Shown: one piece after another, positions 7,339 through 16,111 of the stretch
Layout of the letters: the number at the start of each line of letters is the position of its first letter
How positions within the stretch are numbered: the stretch's first letter is position 1
Assembly (NCBI GenBank): GCA_048941605.1
Contig: JBHLNL010000025.1
Span: 1-29,299, forward strand
DNA length: 29,299 nucleotides
From: Loki-b32 sp048941605
Lineage (GTDB): Archaea > Asgardarchaeota > Lokiarchaeia > Sigyniarchaeales > SOKP01
Reading direction: 5' to 3'
Notes under the pieces: model-generated
What the model was told of the DNA's origin: nothing
Database searches by the model: none
What the model saw: the letters and a program-made list of their open reading frames with translations, nothing else
Program-made: the position numbers and the translations under genes

Positions 7339-8298
7339 ATGGCTAAATCTGAATTATATGATATCATTAAAATGGATGATATAAAAGTATCAATACCACA
7401 AACAAGTCATTTTAGCATAGGTACTTCTCCTTATTATGCACACCAGCACGGACTTGCTATTGATATTTATCATAATTTAACTTTAAAAAACTACGAAGTT
7501 TTGAGTCCCATTTCGGGGAAAGTATATAAAATTAAAACATTAGCTGCTCCTAAACCCAAATTTCCTAATGGGCTTGATGTCGATTATTTGATTTTAATCA
7601 GTAATCCTAGCAATTCTGAGATTATATGGAAAATAATGCACATTAAACCTTTTATTAAAGTTGGAGAAAAAATTGAAGAGGGAGATTTATTAGGAGAAAC
7701 AATTCGCAATGGTTATTTTGCTTATTGGTCAAGTCCTCACTTACATTTAGAATTAAGACCTATTAATGATGCTATTAGAGCTAGAGGTGGAAAGAATTTA
7801 AATATAGCATTTAAGAAAACACGTTTTAATGAAGAATCTTTAATTGAATTAAATACAGAAAGAATTCAAGTCAAAATCCATTCCGTGCATCCAGAAATGG
7901 TTCTTGCAAAATTGCCTCCAGAGTTCTATCACAGAATTTCTCCGATTTATGGGATAAAGATAATGGTTAAAAATTTACATTGTATTTTAGATGGTGGAAT
8001 CCCTCATTATAAGATTGGTACAGTCCTTCTCCCAGAAGAATTTAATTTAAAAACTCTTCCTTCGATTTATTTAGGATCTAATAATATTGGGACCTTAAAT
8101 GAAATAAAAGGGCAGTTTGGTTTTTTCAAATTTGAAAATATCAAGATTTTACTTAATAATCGGGAAATTAGAGGAATTTCTCTCTACTTGGCGAATTTTT
8201 TACCTTTAATTAAAATCATCCCTTATAATAAAAATGAATTTTCCTTTAACTCAAAATCTACTCAAGAATTAAGTATAATACATGATGAAAAATTTTAG
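7339..8298 (+). CDS. M23-like (LytM-fold) protein with unknown C-terminal domain
   Basis: A 319-residue protein whose first ~150 residues have the LytM/lysostaphin beta-sheet pattern: HQHGLAIDIY (His35, His37, Asp42), SPISGKVYKI, HIKPFIKVGEKIEEGDLLGE (His101) and SPHLHLELRP (His134, His136). These correspond to the zinc-binding and catalytic motifs of M23 endopeptidases, which in bacteria cut peptidoglycan cross-bridges. The first motif has one extra residue before the Asp compared with the usual HxGxD spacing, and no signal peptide is visible, so the cell-wall role does not carry over simply to an archaeon. Residues 150-319 are a second, unrecognised domain. It sits between two related histidine kinases and is divergent from one. 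It starts with ATG at 7339. Fold assignment good; function open. Confidence 0.75.
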   Translation: MAKSELYDIIKMDDIKVSIPQTSHFSIGTSPYYAHQHGLAIDIYHNLTLKNYEVLSPISGKVYKIKTLAAPKPKFPNGLDVDYLILISNPSNSEIIWKIMHIKPFIKVGEKIEEGDLLGETIRNGYFAYWSSPHLHLELRPINDAIRARGGKNLNIAFKKTRFNEESLIELNTERIQVKIHSVHPEMVLAKLPPEFYHRISPIYGIKIMVKNLHCILDGGIPHYKIGTVLLPEEFNLKTLPSIYLGSNNIGTLNEIKGQFGFFKFENIKILLNNREIRGISLYLANFLPLIKIIPYNKNEFSFNSKSTQELSIIHDEKF

Positions 8299-8329
8299 AT
8301 AGTAACTAGGTTTTAATAAAAAAGATAAT

Positions 8330-11260
8330 TTATTTTTTATTCTTGACAATTAAAGGAAGACTAAAATAAAAAGTAGAACCCTTATTTCTTCCTTTGGATC
8401 TAACCCATATTCTTCCACTATGTAATTCAACAATTTTTTTAGTTATAAATAACCCTAAGCCTGAACCATCAGATATGATATCAAGACCTTGTCCATACCG
8501 TTCTATTTTTCCAAATTGAGAAAATAGTCTTTTTTTTTCTTCATTCGTTAATCCGATTCCATTATCATGTATTGAAATTAAAATAGAATCATCCATAATT
8601 GCAGATTTAATTTCAATTCTTCCATTAGGTGGTGTATATTTTATTGCATTATTGAGTAAATTACTTATGACAAGATGAATTTGATCTGGCTCAAGGTAAG
8701 TTATTAACTTATCATGGATATCTAACCTAATCTCATGATTTCTCAACTTAATTAAGCCCTGCAATTCCTTTATGCATAATTTTATTAGAAATGATAAATC
8801 TTCTTCAGATTTTTTTAACTCAACAGATTCAGATTCTAATTCAGATGTTTTTAAAATATCTTGAATAAGATTTTCTAACCTCTCACATCCAAGTTTTATT
8901 TCATGAATTGTAGCTAACACATAATCATCCAATTTGTCTTTGTGTACAGTTAATAAAAGATCTGAAAATCCCTTTATTGAAACAAGCGGAGTTTTTAACT
9001 CATGGGAAGTTCTTCTTAGAAGTTCTGATTTCAAGCTGTTTAATTTTATTAATTCTTGTTCAGCTCTCTTCTTTTCAGTAATATCCATGATAGTAACTAA
9101 CTCCGCAGATTTCCCTTTATATATTATAGGTCTTGAGAATTGATCAATCCATTTTGTCTTACCATATTTAGTAAATACTCGATAAGAATAATACTGTTTT
9201 ATGTCAGATTCACCAGCTCGTAATTTTTCGCGATATTCTCTTAAATAATGTAAATCTTCAGGAAATATTAACTTAATTAGGTCACTTTTTGTCCAACCAT
9301 CTATTTCTTCATGAGAATATTCAAAAATCTGAAGCAACGCATTATTCACATACTCCACTTTATCATTTTGAATAATTAATGTTCCTATAAAAGCTTGTTC
9401 CGCTATCGTTCTGAAATTTTCTTCTGATTCTTTTAATTTTTGTTCAGTTTGCCTTCTTTTGGTTATATCTTCCAAAAAAGCATATGAACCTTCATAAGTA
9501 CCGTCAATACTAAAAATAGGAGTTGCTCTTACTCTCAGATAAACATTATTCCCCTTCTTGTGGATAAAAACTGCATCTCTTTCTTCTGAAATACCTTTTT
9601 TTCTCTTTTCTAAATGAAATTTTGTTACTTCTGTTTGCTTTTTATCCATAAATGAAAATACTGATTTTCCAATCATTTCATTTATACTATAACCTAAGAT
9701 ATTTGCCATACTAGGGTTAACTAGGACCGTATCAGCATTTGAATCTAGAACCCAAACCCCCTCCATTGAGTTTTCAATTAAATATTTATATTTTTCCTCA
9801 GATTCCTTTAATTTCTGTTCAAATTTTTTTATTTCTGAAATATCTCGTGCAACTACTAGGACTTTTTTTTCTCCTTTTTCATTAGAAATCGTTTTTCCTC
9901 TTATATCTAACCAATGATATTTTTCATTTATATCTTTGAATCTAGCTTGGATGGTTGCTTCTCCTTTTTCCCATGTTTGTTTAAAAGCATTCAAGCATTT
10001 TTCAGCATCATCAGGATGAACCCAACGTAAACCATTACCTCCAATCAGAAGATCTCTAGTTCGACCCATGATCTTTTGATACGCTGCTTCATTTATATAT
10101 TCATATTCAATTTTATTATTTAGGATAGCAATCATATCATTTGCATTTTCAGTGATTAGACGATATTTTTCTTCTGATTCTTTTAATTTTTGCTCTGCTC
10201 TTTTTTGATCAGACATATCTCTCACAACAGCAAAAATTTTGTCTTCTCCATCAATATTTACTATTCTACCACTTGCAGATACGTCTATATAGTAACCTTC
10301 TTTATGTATAGTTCGGTATTCAATATACACTCTCTTTTTCTCATCCATTGCTTCACTCAATATTTCTGCAGCGTTTCTTACATCCTCAGGATGCATAAAT
10401 TTGAAACCATTTTTACCAATAATCTCTTCAGGTTTAAATCCAGAAATATCATAAGTTTGAGGACTGACGTACTCGAAATTCCCTTTTAAATCTAAAATTA
10501 TTACAATATCCATGAGGTTATTGATGATATTTTTATATTTCTCTTCAGAATCTTTTAATTTTTTTTCAGCTTCCTTCTGATCAGTAACATCTCTTAAAAT
10601 AGTTATAATCTGACTAACCTCTCCCTCACTGATAATAGGAATTTTTAATGTTTCAGTATAAATAACTCTATTAAAAAGTTGTGTAGTTTCTGTAGTGACT
10701 ATATATTCTCTATTTGTAAAGACATTTTGATATTCATTATACACTTTATCATGTTCTAAGAAAGGAAATGCTTCGAAAATTGTTCTCCCTATATTGTTAG
10801 GATTTAAATTTAATAATTTAAGCCATTTATTCATAGCAGGATTTTGGAATATAATTCTAAAATCTCTATCTACTACATGCATAGCATCACTTAAAGAGTT
10901 AAGAATAGTTAGATATTGTTGTTCTGCTGATTTTTGTATATCTTCTGCTTTTTTTCGAGCATCAATATCACTAATGATATGTATTGCTCCAGTAATTTCT
11001 CCTCCATCATTATGAATTGGTTCTGCTAAAATCTCAAACCATTTACCGTTTAATAATTGAACATCAGTCTCCCTATGTCCAGTTTTCCACATTCTTCTTA
11101 CAGGACACCAATCAACCGGTTCATTAGTACCATGTACTAATTCCCCACAAGAATGACCTATGACTTCATTATAATTAGTCTTTCCTAAAATATCTAAAGT
11201 TCCCTTATTGCATTGGAGAATTTTATGGTCTAAATCAATTAGAAAAACAGCTTCATCCAA
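8330..11260 (-). CDS. Six-PAS sensor histidine kinase
   Basis: At least 976 residues, soluble. PAS domains lie at about 1-104, 112-230, 240-355, 365-480, 490-603 and 615-730, each ending in the DIT/DIS type motif and linked by KLKESEEKY-type helices. HisKA follows with His753 (SHELKTPLVSIKGF), then HATPase with NLLNNAIKY, DNGIGL and GSGLGLFITKK. PAS1 has a cysteine pattern like the first PAS of the neighbouring kinase (Cys38, Cys52) but with Val replacing one Cys. The start is uncertain: TTG at 11260 is the first standard codon, yet the frame stays open upstream to a stop at 11360-11362, and the extra residues (LWQITLDA just before) look like a genuine PAS N-cap. No ATG, GTG or TTG lies in that extension; an ATT at 11332 preceded by GGAG is a candidate. 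It is an orphan kinase, paralogous to the five-PAS kinase. Confidence 0.92.
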   Translation of the reverse strand: MDEAVFLIDLDHKILQCNKGTLDILGKTNYNEVIGHSCGELVHGTNEPVDWCPVRRMWKTGHRETDVQLLNGKWFEILAEPIHNDGGEITGAIHIISDIDARKKAEDIQKSAEQQYLTILNSLSDAMHVVDRDFRIIFQNPAMNKWLKLLNLNPNNIGRTIFEAFPFLEHDKVYNEYQNVFTNREYIVTTETTQLFNRVIYTETLKIPIISEGEVSQIITILRDVTDQKEAEKKLKDSEEKYKNIINNLMDIVIILDLKGNFEYVSPQTYDISGFKPEEIIGKNGFKFMHPEDVRNAAEILSEAMDEKKRVYIEYRTIHKEGYYIDVSASGRIVNIDGEDKIFAVVRDMSDQKRAEQKLKESEEKYRLITENANDMIAILNNKIEYEYINEAAYQKIMGRTRDLLIGGNGLRWVHPDDAEKCLNAFKQTWEKGEATIQARFKDINEKYHWLDIRGKTISNEKGEKKVLVVARDISEIKKFEQKLKESEEKYKYLIENSMEGVWVLDSNADTVLVNPSMANILGYSINEMIGKSVFSFMDKKQTEVTKFHLEKRKKGISEERDAVFIHKKGNNVYLRVRATPIFSIDGTYEGSYAFLEDITKRRQTEQKLKESEENFRTIAEQAFIGTLIIQNDKVEYVNNALLQIFEYSHEEIDGWTKSDLIKLIFPEDLHYLREYREKLRAGESDIKQYYSYRVFTKYGKTKWIDQFSRPIIYKGKSAELVTIMDITEKKRAEQELIKLNSLKSELLRRTSHELKTPLVSIKGFSDLLLTVHKDKLDDYVLATIHEIKLGCERLENLIQDILKTSELESESVELKKSEEDLSFLIKLCIKELQGLIKLRNHEIRLDIHDKLITYLEPDQIHLVISNLLNNAIKYTPPNGRIEIKSAIMDDSILISIHDNGIGLTNEEKKRLFSQFGKIERYGQGLDIISDGSGLGLFITKKIVELHSGRIWVRSKGRNKGSTFYFSLPLIVKNKK

Positions 11261-11590
11261 AGCATCAAGAGTAATCTGCCATAGCTTGTTATTATGTTTG
11301 GATTCACTTTCACCTTTATTTTGTTTATTAATCTTTTTCTCCAGCCTTATCCCCTTTTTCTATTCTATGAAATTTCAATTAAATCTCTAAAAAATGAAAT
11401 AAGAAGATGTATTTAACAATTTGCACTATTTTCTAAAAAAGGTTACTGGGAAAGGATTAAATGCAATTTTTATCCTAAAATAATTTATATTAATAAAATA
11501 TGATTCAAGCAGCTAGAAATGTTTTAATATCAATATAGATATTATCTTTATAAGAATGCTTTCAAATAAGACTGCGTTAAAGATGAATTT
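11261..11590. other. Intergenic region between kinase and leuS leader
   Basis: The first ~100 nt probably code for the N-cap of the six-PAS kinase. The rest is AT-rich, with a weak inverted repeat (AGGAT near 11455 and ATCCT near 11473). No gene was recognised. Confidence 0.4.
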
Positions 11591-11608
11591 AAGGATAAAT
11601 GGATCCTT
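11591..11608 (+). promoter_or_regulatory. Leader hairpin 1 upstream of leuS
   Basis: AAGGAT-AAATGG-ATCCTT forms a perfect 6-bp stem with a 6-nt loop, about 200 nt before the chosen leuS start and 34 nt before a stronger hairpin. It may be an operator or part of a structured leader. Confidence 0.4.
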
Positions 11609-11641
11609 AGTTGATTTACTTGCAGTTTTATTATTATCTTG

Positions 11642-11697
11642 AGCGTAACAAATCCTTATGCTCTTTTTCTTTTGTAATTTCCTCGGATTTGTTCGCT
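11642..11697 (+). promoter_or_regulatory. Leader hairpin 2 upstream of leuS
   Basis: AGCG-T-AACAAATCC at 11642-11655 pairs with GGATTTGTTCGCT at 11685-11697: 13 base pairs with one bulged T (11646), enclosing a 29-nt pyrimidine-rich loop. This is much stronger than chance stems elsewhere in the AT-rich spacers. Its place just before an aminoacyl-tRNA synthetase gene suggests leader control, but I see no T-box or tRNA features. Confidence 0.55.
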
Positions 11698-11793
11698 TAC
11701 CTGGTAATTTAATTGAAAAAGATCATAGGTGGTTATTCACTCAAAAAGAATTCGAATTGGAAAAAAAAAGAAAACCAAGATAGTGTCAAAAAA

Positions 11794-14682
11794 ATGTACA
11801 ATCCACATGAAATTGAAAACAAATGGCAAGATAGGTGGCGAGACGCCAAAATATTCGAAGCAAATCCAGATAAGAAAAAAGAGAAAATATTTATTACATC
11901 CCCTTATCCATATGCTTCAGGTCCGACTCATATAGGTCATGGGAGGAGTTTTGTTAATGGAGATATATTTGCAAGATATTACCGGGCCAAGAACTACAAT
12001 GTTTTATATCCTATGGCATTTCACATTACAGGTACTCCTGTTTTAGCGATATCTTCTTCTATAGAAAGAGGCGATCAAATACAAATAGCTAGGATGAAAG
12101 AATATGTATCATTGCATACAAAAGACCTGAAAACTGTGAATGAAATTGTAAATAGTTTTGTAGATCCTTGGAATATTGTAAAGTACTTTTCTAACACAAT
12201 AAAATTGGATTTCAAGTCAATAGGAATGAGTTTAGATTGGCGGAGAGAATTCACCACCGGAGACAAAATTTATAATAAATTCATTGAATGGCAATACTTC
12301 CACCTAAAAGAAATGAGATATATTGAAAAAGGGGAATATCCCATTTTGTATTGTCCCAGAGATAAAAATGCAGTTGGAGAAGACGATATAGAAAGTGGAG
12401 ATGAACTAGATCTCAATATTAATGAATATAATTGTATAAAATTTCCTTTTGAAGATGGATTTCTTGTGGCTTCTACTTTAAGACCTGAAACAATATATGG
12501 TGTTACAAATTTATGGATAAACCCAACAGGAAATTATATTAAGTCTAGGGTAAATGGCGAAATATGGTTTATCTCTAATGAAGCAACCCATTTGCTAGAA
12601 AATCAAAATAAAGAGATTGAAATCTTAGAAAATTTTAAAGGAAATAAAATTATTGGTAAAAAAGCTAGAGATGTATTTGGAATTAAAGAAATTCCGATTC
12701 TACCTGGAGAATTTGTAGATACAGCTACAGCTACTGGAGTAGTTTATTCAGTTCCAGGGCATGCGCCATATGATTATATTGCATTACTTGATTTACAAAA
12801 AGATACTGGATTAATTGAAAAATTTAATTTGAATAAACGAGAAGTTGAATTAATTTACCCAATTCAAATTATTGAATTAAAAGGCTTTAAAGATTTTCCA
12901 GCAAAAATATATTGTGAGAAATATAATGTTCAATCTCAAAAAGATGAAGAGGAATTAGATAATGCAACCAGTGAGAATTATAAGTATGAATTTTATAATG
13001 GTATTCTTAACGATAAATGTGGTAAATACCAAGGAATGAAGGTGAGTGATGCTGCAAGACAGGTCTCAGAGGATTTAATTAAAGAAAATAAAGCTGACAT
13101 ATTATATATTCCGATTACCAAAAACCTTAGATGTAAATGTGGAGCCGAAGTTATTGTTTCAATTCTTAAGGATCAGTGGTTTCTTAATTTTAATGCAGGA
13201 GATTGGAAGAAGAAAGCATTTGAATGCCTTTATAACATGAAAATTATACCTAACAAGTATAGATTAAATTTTGAAAATATATTCAATTGGCTTGAAAAAC
13301 GACCCTGTGCAAGAAAAAGAGGTATAGGGACTAATTTACCTTTCAATAAAGAATGGATCATAGAATCATTAAGCGATTCAACAATATACATGGCATTCTA
13401 TACGATTTCACATAAAATAAGAGAATATCAAATCAAACCAGAGCAATTAACTCCAGAATTTTTTAATTTTATATTTTTAGAGAAAGGAGATATCAAGAAA
13501 CTCTCAAAACAGTTGAGTATAAGTGAAAAATTATTTAAAGAAATGCAAGAAGAATTTCTTTATTGGTACCCTGTTGATCATCGTCATACTGCAATAATGC
13601 ATATTTCAAACCATTTGAGTTTTTACATATTTCATCATGTCGCTATTTTCCCAAAGAAACATTGGCCAAAAGTTATTTCTTTAATCGAACCAGTAAATGT
13701 AGAAGGACAGAAAATGGGTAAATCGAAAGGTAATTTGATTCCAATAGCAGATATTCAAAAAAGTTATTCTGCTGATTTGTTTAGATTTTATATCTCCCAT
13801 GGTGCTGATTTTGGTGTTTATATGGACTTCCGAGAAAAAGAAATCAAAACAGTGAAAAATCATATATACAAATTTTACACCTTTATTCATGAAAAAATTG
13901 AGCAATCAAAAAATATTAAAGTAAAGATTCAAGAAATTAAATCTAAATATTCAAGAGTAATGTTATCAAAAATAATAAAGAAGTTTATTGAAGCAAATAC
14001 AGCATTAGAAGATTACAATTTAAGGAGATATCTCCAAAGTTCATTTTACGAGGTTTTTAATCTAATACAGGAATTTTCAAGGGATACAGATGATAAAGAT
14101 GACTTTCTAATCGTTTTTAAATTGATTTACTCTGATTGGCTTAAAATGCTTTCACTTACAATGCCACATTTGTGTGAGGAATTATGGGAATTTGCCGGAA
14201 ATGAAGGATTTATATCAAAAGAAGTTTGGGGTGACTTTAATAAGCAATATATTAATTCTGATCTTGAAATTGAATTTGATTACATCTCAAATGTGATTGA
14301 TGATATTTTCAATATAAAAAAAATCGTAAAATCTCAGAAATATGAAGTAGTTTATCTTTATTTAGCATCTGAATGGAAATATAAAGTATATGATTTGATT
14401 TTATCAAAAAAAGATAATTTCAATGAGATAATATCTGAGTTAAAGAAAGAAAAAGAGATAATAAAGAACAAAGAAGTTATTCCATATATAAAAAATCAAT
14501 TGAAAGATAGGATTTGGGAAATGAATTTGCCTCAAATAAATGAGATTGAATTATTAGAACAATACAAAACTTATATGGAAAAAAGATTAAATTCCTCGAT
14601 CATAATAAATTCTGAATTCGATCCCAAGGATAGATCTAAAAGAGCTAAACCTTTTAAACCAGCCATCTATATAAATATTTGA
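11794..14682 (+). CDS. leuS: Leucyl-tRNA synthetase, archaeal type
   Basis: A class I aminoacyl-tRNA synthetase that charges tRNA-Leu, cytoplasmic. It has the HIGH motif THIGHG (about residues 45-50), WYPVDHRHTAIMH-type core motifs, KMSKS as KMGKS (640-644), a CP1 editing insertion with TLRPET and GVVYSVPGHAPYDY, a zinc-like CPRDKNAVGEDD segment, and an anticodon-binding helical C-terminal region. Length, 962 residues, fits archaeal/eukaryotic LeuRS. I chose ATG at 11794 because MYNPHEIENKWQDRW matches the family's start; an in-frame TTG at 11713, right after a TAA, would add 27 basic residues with no family match. The leader contains two inverted repeats. It converges on the GTPase gene with a 14-nt gap. 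Confidence 0.95.
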   Translation: MYNPHEIENKWQDRWRDAKIFEANPDKKKEKIFITSPYPYASGPTHIGHGRSFVNGDIFARYYRAKNYNVLYPMAFHITGTPVLAISSSIERGDQIQIARMKEYVSLHTKDLKTVNEIVNSFVDPWNIVKYFSNTIKLDFKSIGMSLDWRREFTTGDKIYNKFIEWQYFHLKEMRYIEKGEYPILYCPRDKNAVGEDDIESGDELDLNINEYNCIKFPFEDGFLVASTLRPETIYGVTNLWINPTGNYIKSRVNGEIWFISNEATHLLENQNKEIEILENFKGNKIIGKKARDVFGIKEIPILPGEFVDTATATGVVYSVPGHAPYDYIALLDLQKDTGLIEKFNLNKREVELIYPIQIIELKGFKDFPAKIYCEKYNVQSQKDEEELDNATSENYKYEFYNGILNDKCGKYQGMKVSDAARQVSEDLIKENKADILYIPITKNLRCKCGAEVIVSILKDQWFLNFNAGDWKKKAFECLYNMKIIPNKYRLNFENIFNWLEKRPCARKRGIGTNLPFNKEWIIESLSDSTIYMAFYTISHKIREYQIKPEQLTPEFFNFIFLEKGDIKKLSKQLSISEKLFKEMQEEFLYWYPVDHRHTAIMHISNHLSFYIFHHVAIFPKKHWPKVISLIEPVNVEGQKMGKSKGNLIPIADIQKSYSADLFRFYISHGADFGVYMDFREKEIKTVKNHIYKFYTFIHEKIEQSKNIKVKIQEIKSKYSRVMLSKIIKKFIEANTALEDYNLRRYLQSSFYEVFNLIQEFSRDTDDKDDFLIVFKLIYSDWLKMLSLTMPHLCEELWEFAGNEGFISKEVWGDFNKQYINSDLEIEFDYISNVIDDIFNIKKIVKSQKYEVVYLYLASEWKYKVYDLILSKKDNFNEIISELKKEKEIIKNKEVIPYIKNQLKDRIWEMNLPQINEIELLEQYKTYMEKRLNSSIIINSEFDPKDRSKRAKPFKPAIYINI

Positions 14683-14696
14683 TTTAAATCAAGAAT

Positions 14697-15890
14697 TCAT
14701 AATTTACTTTTTTCTATTGCTTTTAAAATATCAAGGTATTTAATAATTTCTTTAGTATCGCTTTTTCCTATACAATAATCTAGTTGTTTCGCAAAATATT
14801 GATTTAATATTTTCAATTGAGGGCTTGAGACTATAAATTTTAAACCTTCTTCAATTTCCTTATCAAATAAATTATCTTTAATTTCTTCAATATTTAAATT
14901 AATTATTTGGATTGCGACCCATTCAAAGACATTTTCAATATTTTCACTTGTTTTAGCTGATGTTTCCATATAGTAAATCCCTAACTGTTTAGCTAATTCC
15001 ATCCCTTCCTCAGTAGAAACTACTCTTGATGTATTTAAATCTACTTTATTTCCGACAAGAATCAAAACAATATTAGGTAACGCCACTCTTGTAATAATAT
15101 CATACCATTTCTTAATATGTTCAAATGATTGTCTATCTGTTATATCAAACACAATAATTCCTGCACGCGAATCTGTTAAATAATCTGGCCATAAACGTTC
15201 GAATTGGGTTTGACCTGCTAAATCCCATATCATAAACCTTACAGATGTGCCTAATTCCTTAAATTTACATTCTTTTTTAGTAATAAATGTACCTATTGTT
15301 GCCTTATAATCTGCTTTAAAAATTCCATGAACATACATTTGAACCATACTTGTTTTTCCGACTCCCCCGTCTCCGATTAAAGACAGCTTATAGACATATT
15401 CGGGTGAATGAGGTTTACTTTGGTAAAATTCCATTTTTCTTTTTATTTTTTCAAGCTCAGTATCCCTTTTTACTTTAGGAATTACAGGACTAACAGGTAT
15501 TTCTCCATCAATAATCCTTGCTACTTTATCGGCAGTTAAATAAGTATACGGAAACACATCATCAACTAAAGCAGTATGATTGAGTATGGAAACTAGAACA
15601 TGCTCCGATCCAGATTCGCAAAAAATAAACCGATATTTGTCTGTATCAAAAGTTCCAGCACCAAAAGTGCCAAGATCGAAATCAGTTGTTAATTTTTTTA
15701 GTACTAATTCCACTAATGAACTAAAAGCTCCAATAAATTTTTTTTCATCTGTTTTCTCTGGATCTCTTGTCAAAATGTCAACAACTAAGCCCTCCCGATC
15801 CACAACAAGTACAGATACTAGAATATCTCCCACTTCTTGCATGTACCATTTAAATAAGGTTCTTAGTTTAGTTTTGTCTATATATACCAT
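14697..15890 (-). CDS. Roadblock/LC7 domain fused to Rab/Ras-like small GTPase
   Basis: 397 residues. The N-terminal ~130 residues (from MVYIDKTKLRTLFKWY, with VLVVDREGLVVDIL and HTALVDDVFPY) have the Roadblock/LC7 pattern of proteins that bind or activate small GTPases. A linker leads to a complete G domain at about 165-335: G1 GDGGVGKTS (173-181), G2 Thr198, G3 WDLAGQ (222-227, with the catalytic Gln), G4 NKVD (281-284) and G5 ETSAKT (309-314). A ~60-residue helical tail follows, ending KAIEKSKL with no prenylation cysteine. All nucleotide-binding residues are present, so it should be an active GTPase carrying its own regulator-like domain. Such fusions and the richness of Ras-like GTPases are typical of Asgard archaea. 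ATG at 15890; no ribosome site is visible, so it is probably leaderless. Confidence 0.92.
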   Translation of the reverse strand: MVYIDKTKLRTLFKWYMQEVGDILVSVLVVDREGLVVDILTRDPEKTDEKKFIGAFSSLVELVLKKLTTDFDLGTFGAGTFDTDKYRFIFCESGSEHVLVSILNHTALVDDVFPYTYLTADKVARIIDGEIPVSPVIPKVKRDTELEKIKRKMEFYQSKPHSPEYVYKLSLIGDGGVGKTSMVQMYVHGIFKADYKATIGTFITKKECKFKELGTSVRFMIWDLAGQTQFERLWPDYLTDSRAGIIVFDITDRQSFEHIKKWYDIITRVALPNIVLILVGNKVDLNTSRVVSTEEGMELAKQLGIYYMETSAKTSENIENVFEWVAIQIINLNIEEIKDNLFDKEIEEGLKFIVSSPQLKILNQYFAKQLDYCIGKSDTKEIIKYLDILKAIEKSKL

Positions 15891-16111
15891 TATTATTCAG
15901 CAAATTATGATTCTTAAGCAAAAGTTACAATTTTTTAAATTTAAGATATTAATAGAGTTTGAATATTTGAATTCTTTTAAATATAAAATGCTTAAAAATA
16001 AAATAATAGAAATGCTATTTATATAATAATAAACCTTTAGACATAGAACTATTACTTATTTAGAGGACTGTTTTTGATCATTTAACAATAAATTTAATCA
16101 AAAAATTAATT
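15891..16111. other. Intergenic spacer, nothing recognised
   Basis: 221 nt of very AT-rich DNA between the GTPase start and the radical SAM stop, both minus strand. It should carry the GTPase promoter. I see no hairpin, repeat or small gene. Confidence 0.4.

Noticed and set aside
11642..11697. tRNA or T-box riboswitch before leuS
   Set aside because: The stem lacks a T-loop (TTCGANT), D-loop or anticodon arm for a tRNA, and lacks the T-box TGGN-type sequence; only a generic hairpin is supported.
15580..16026. 148-residue plus-strand frame antisense to the Roadblock-GTPase gene
   Set aside because: Most of it mirrors the conserved Roadblock domain on the other strand, and the remainder is AT-rich spacer translation. 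No family resemblance.
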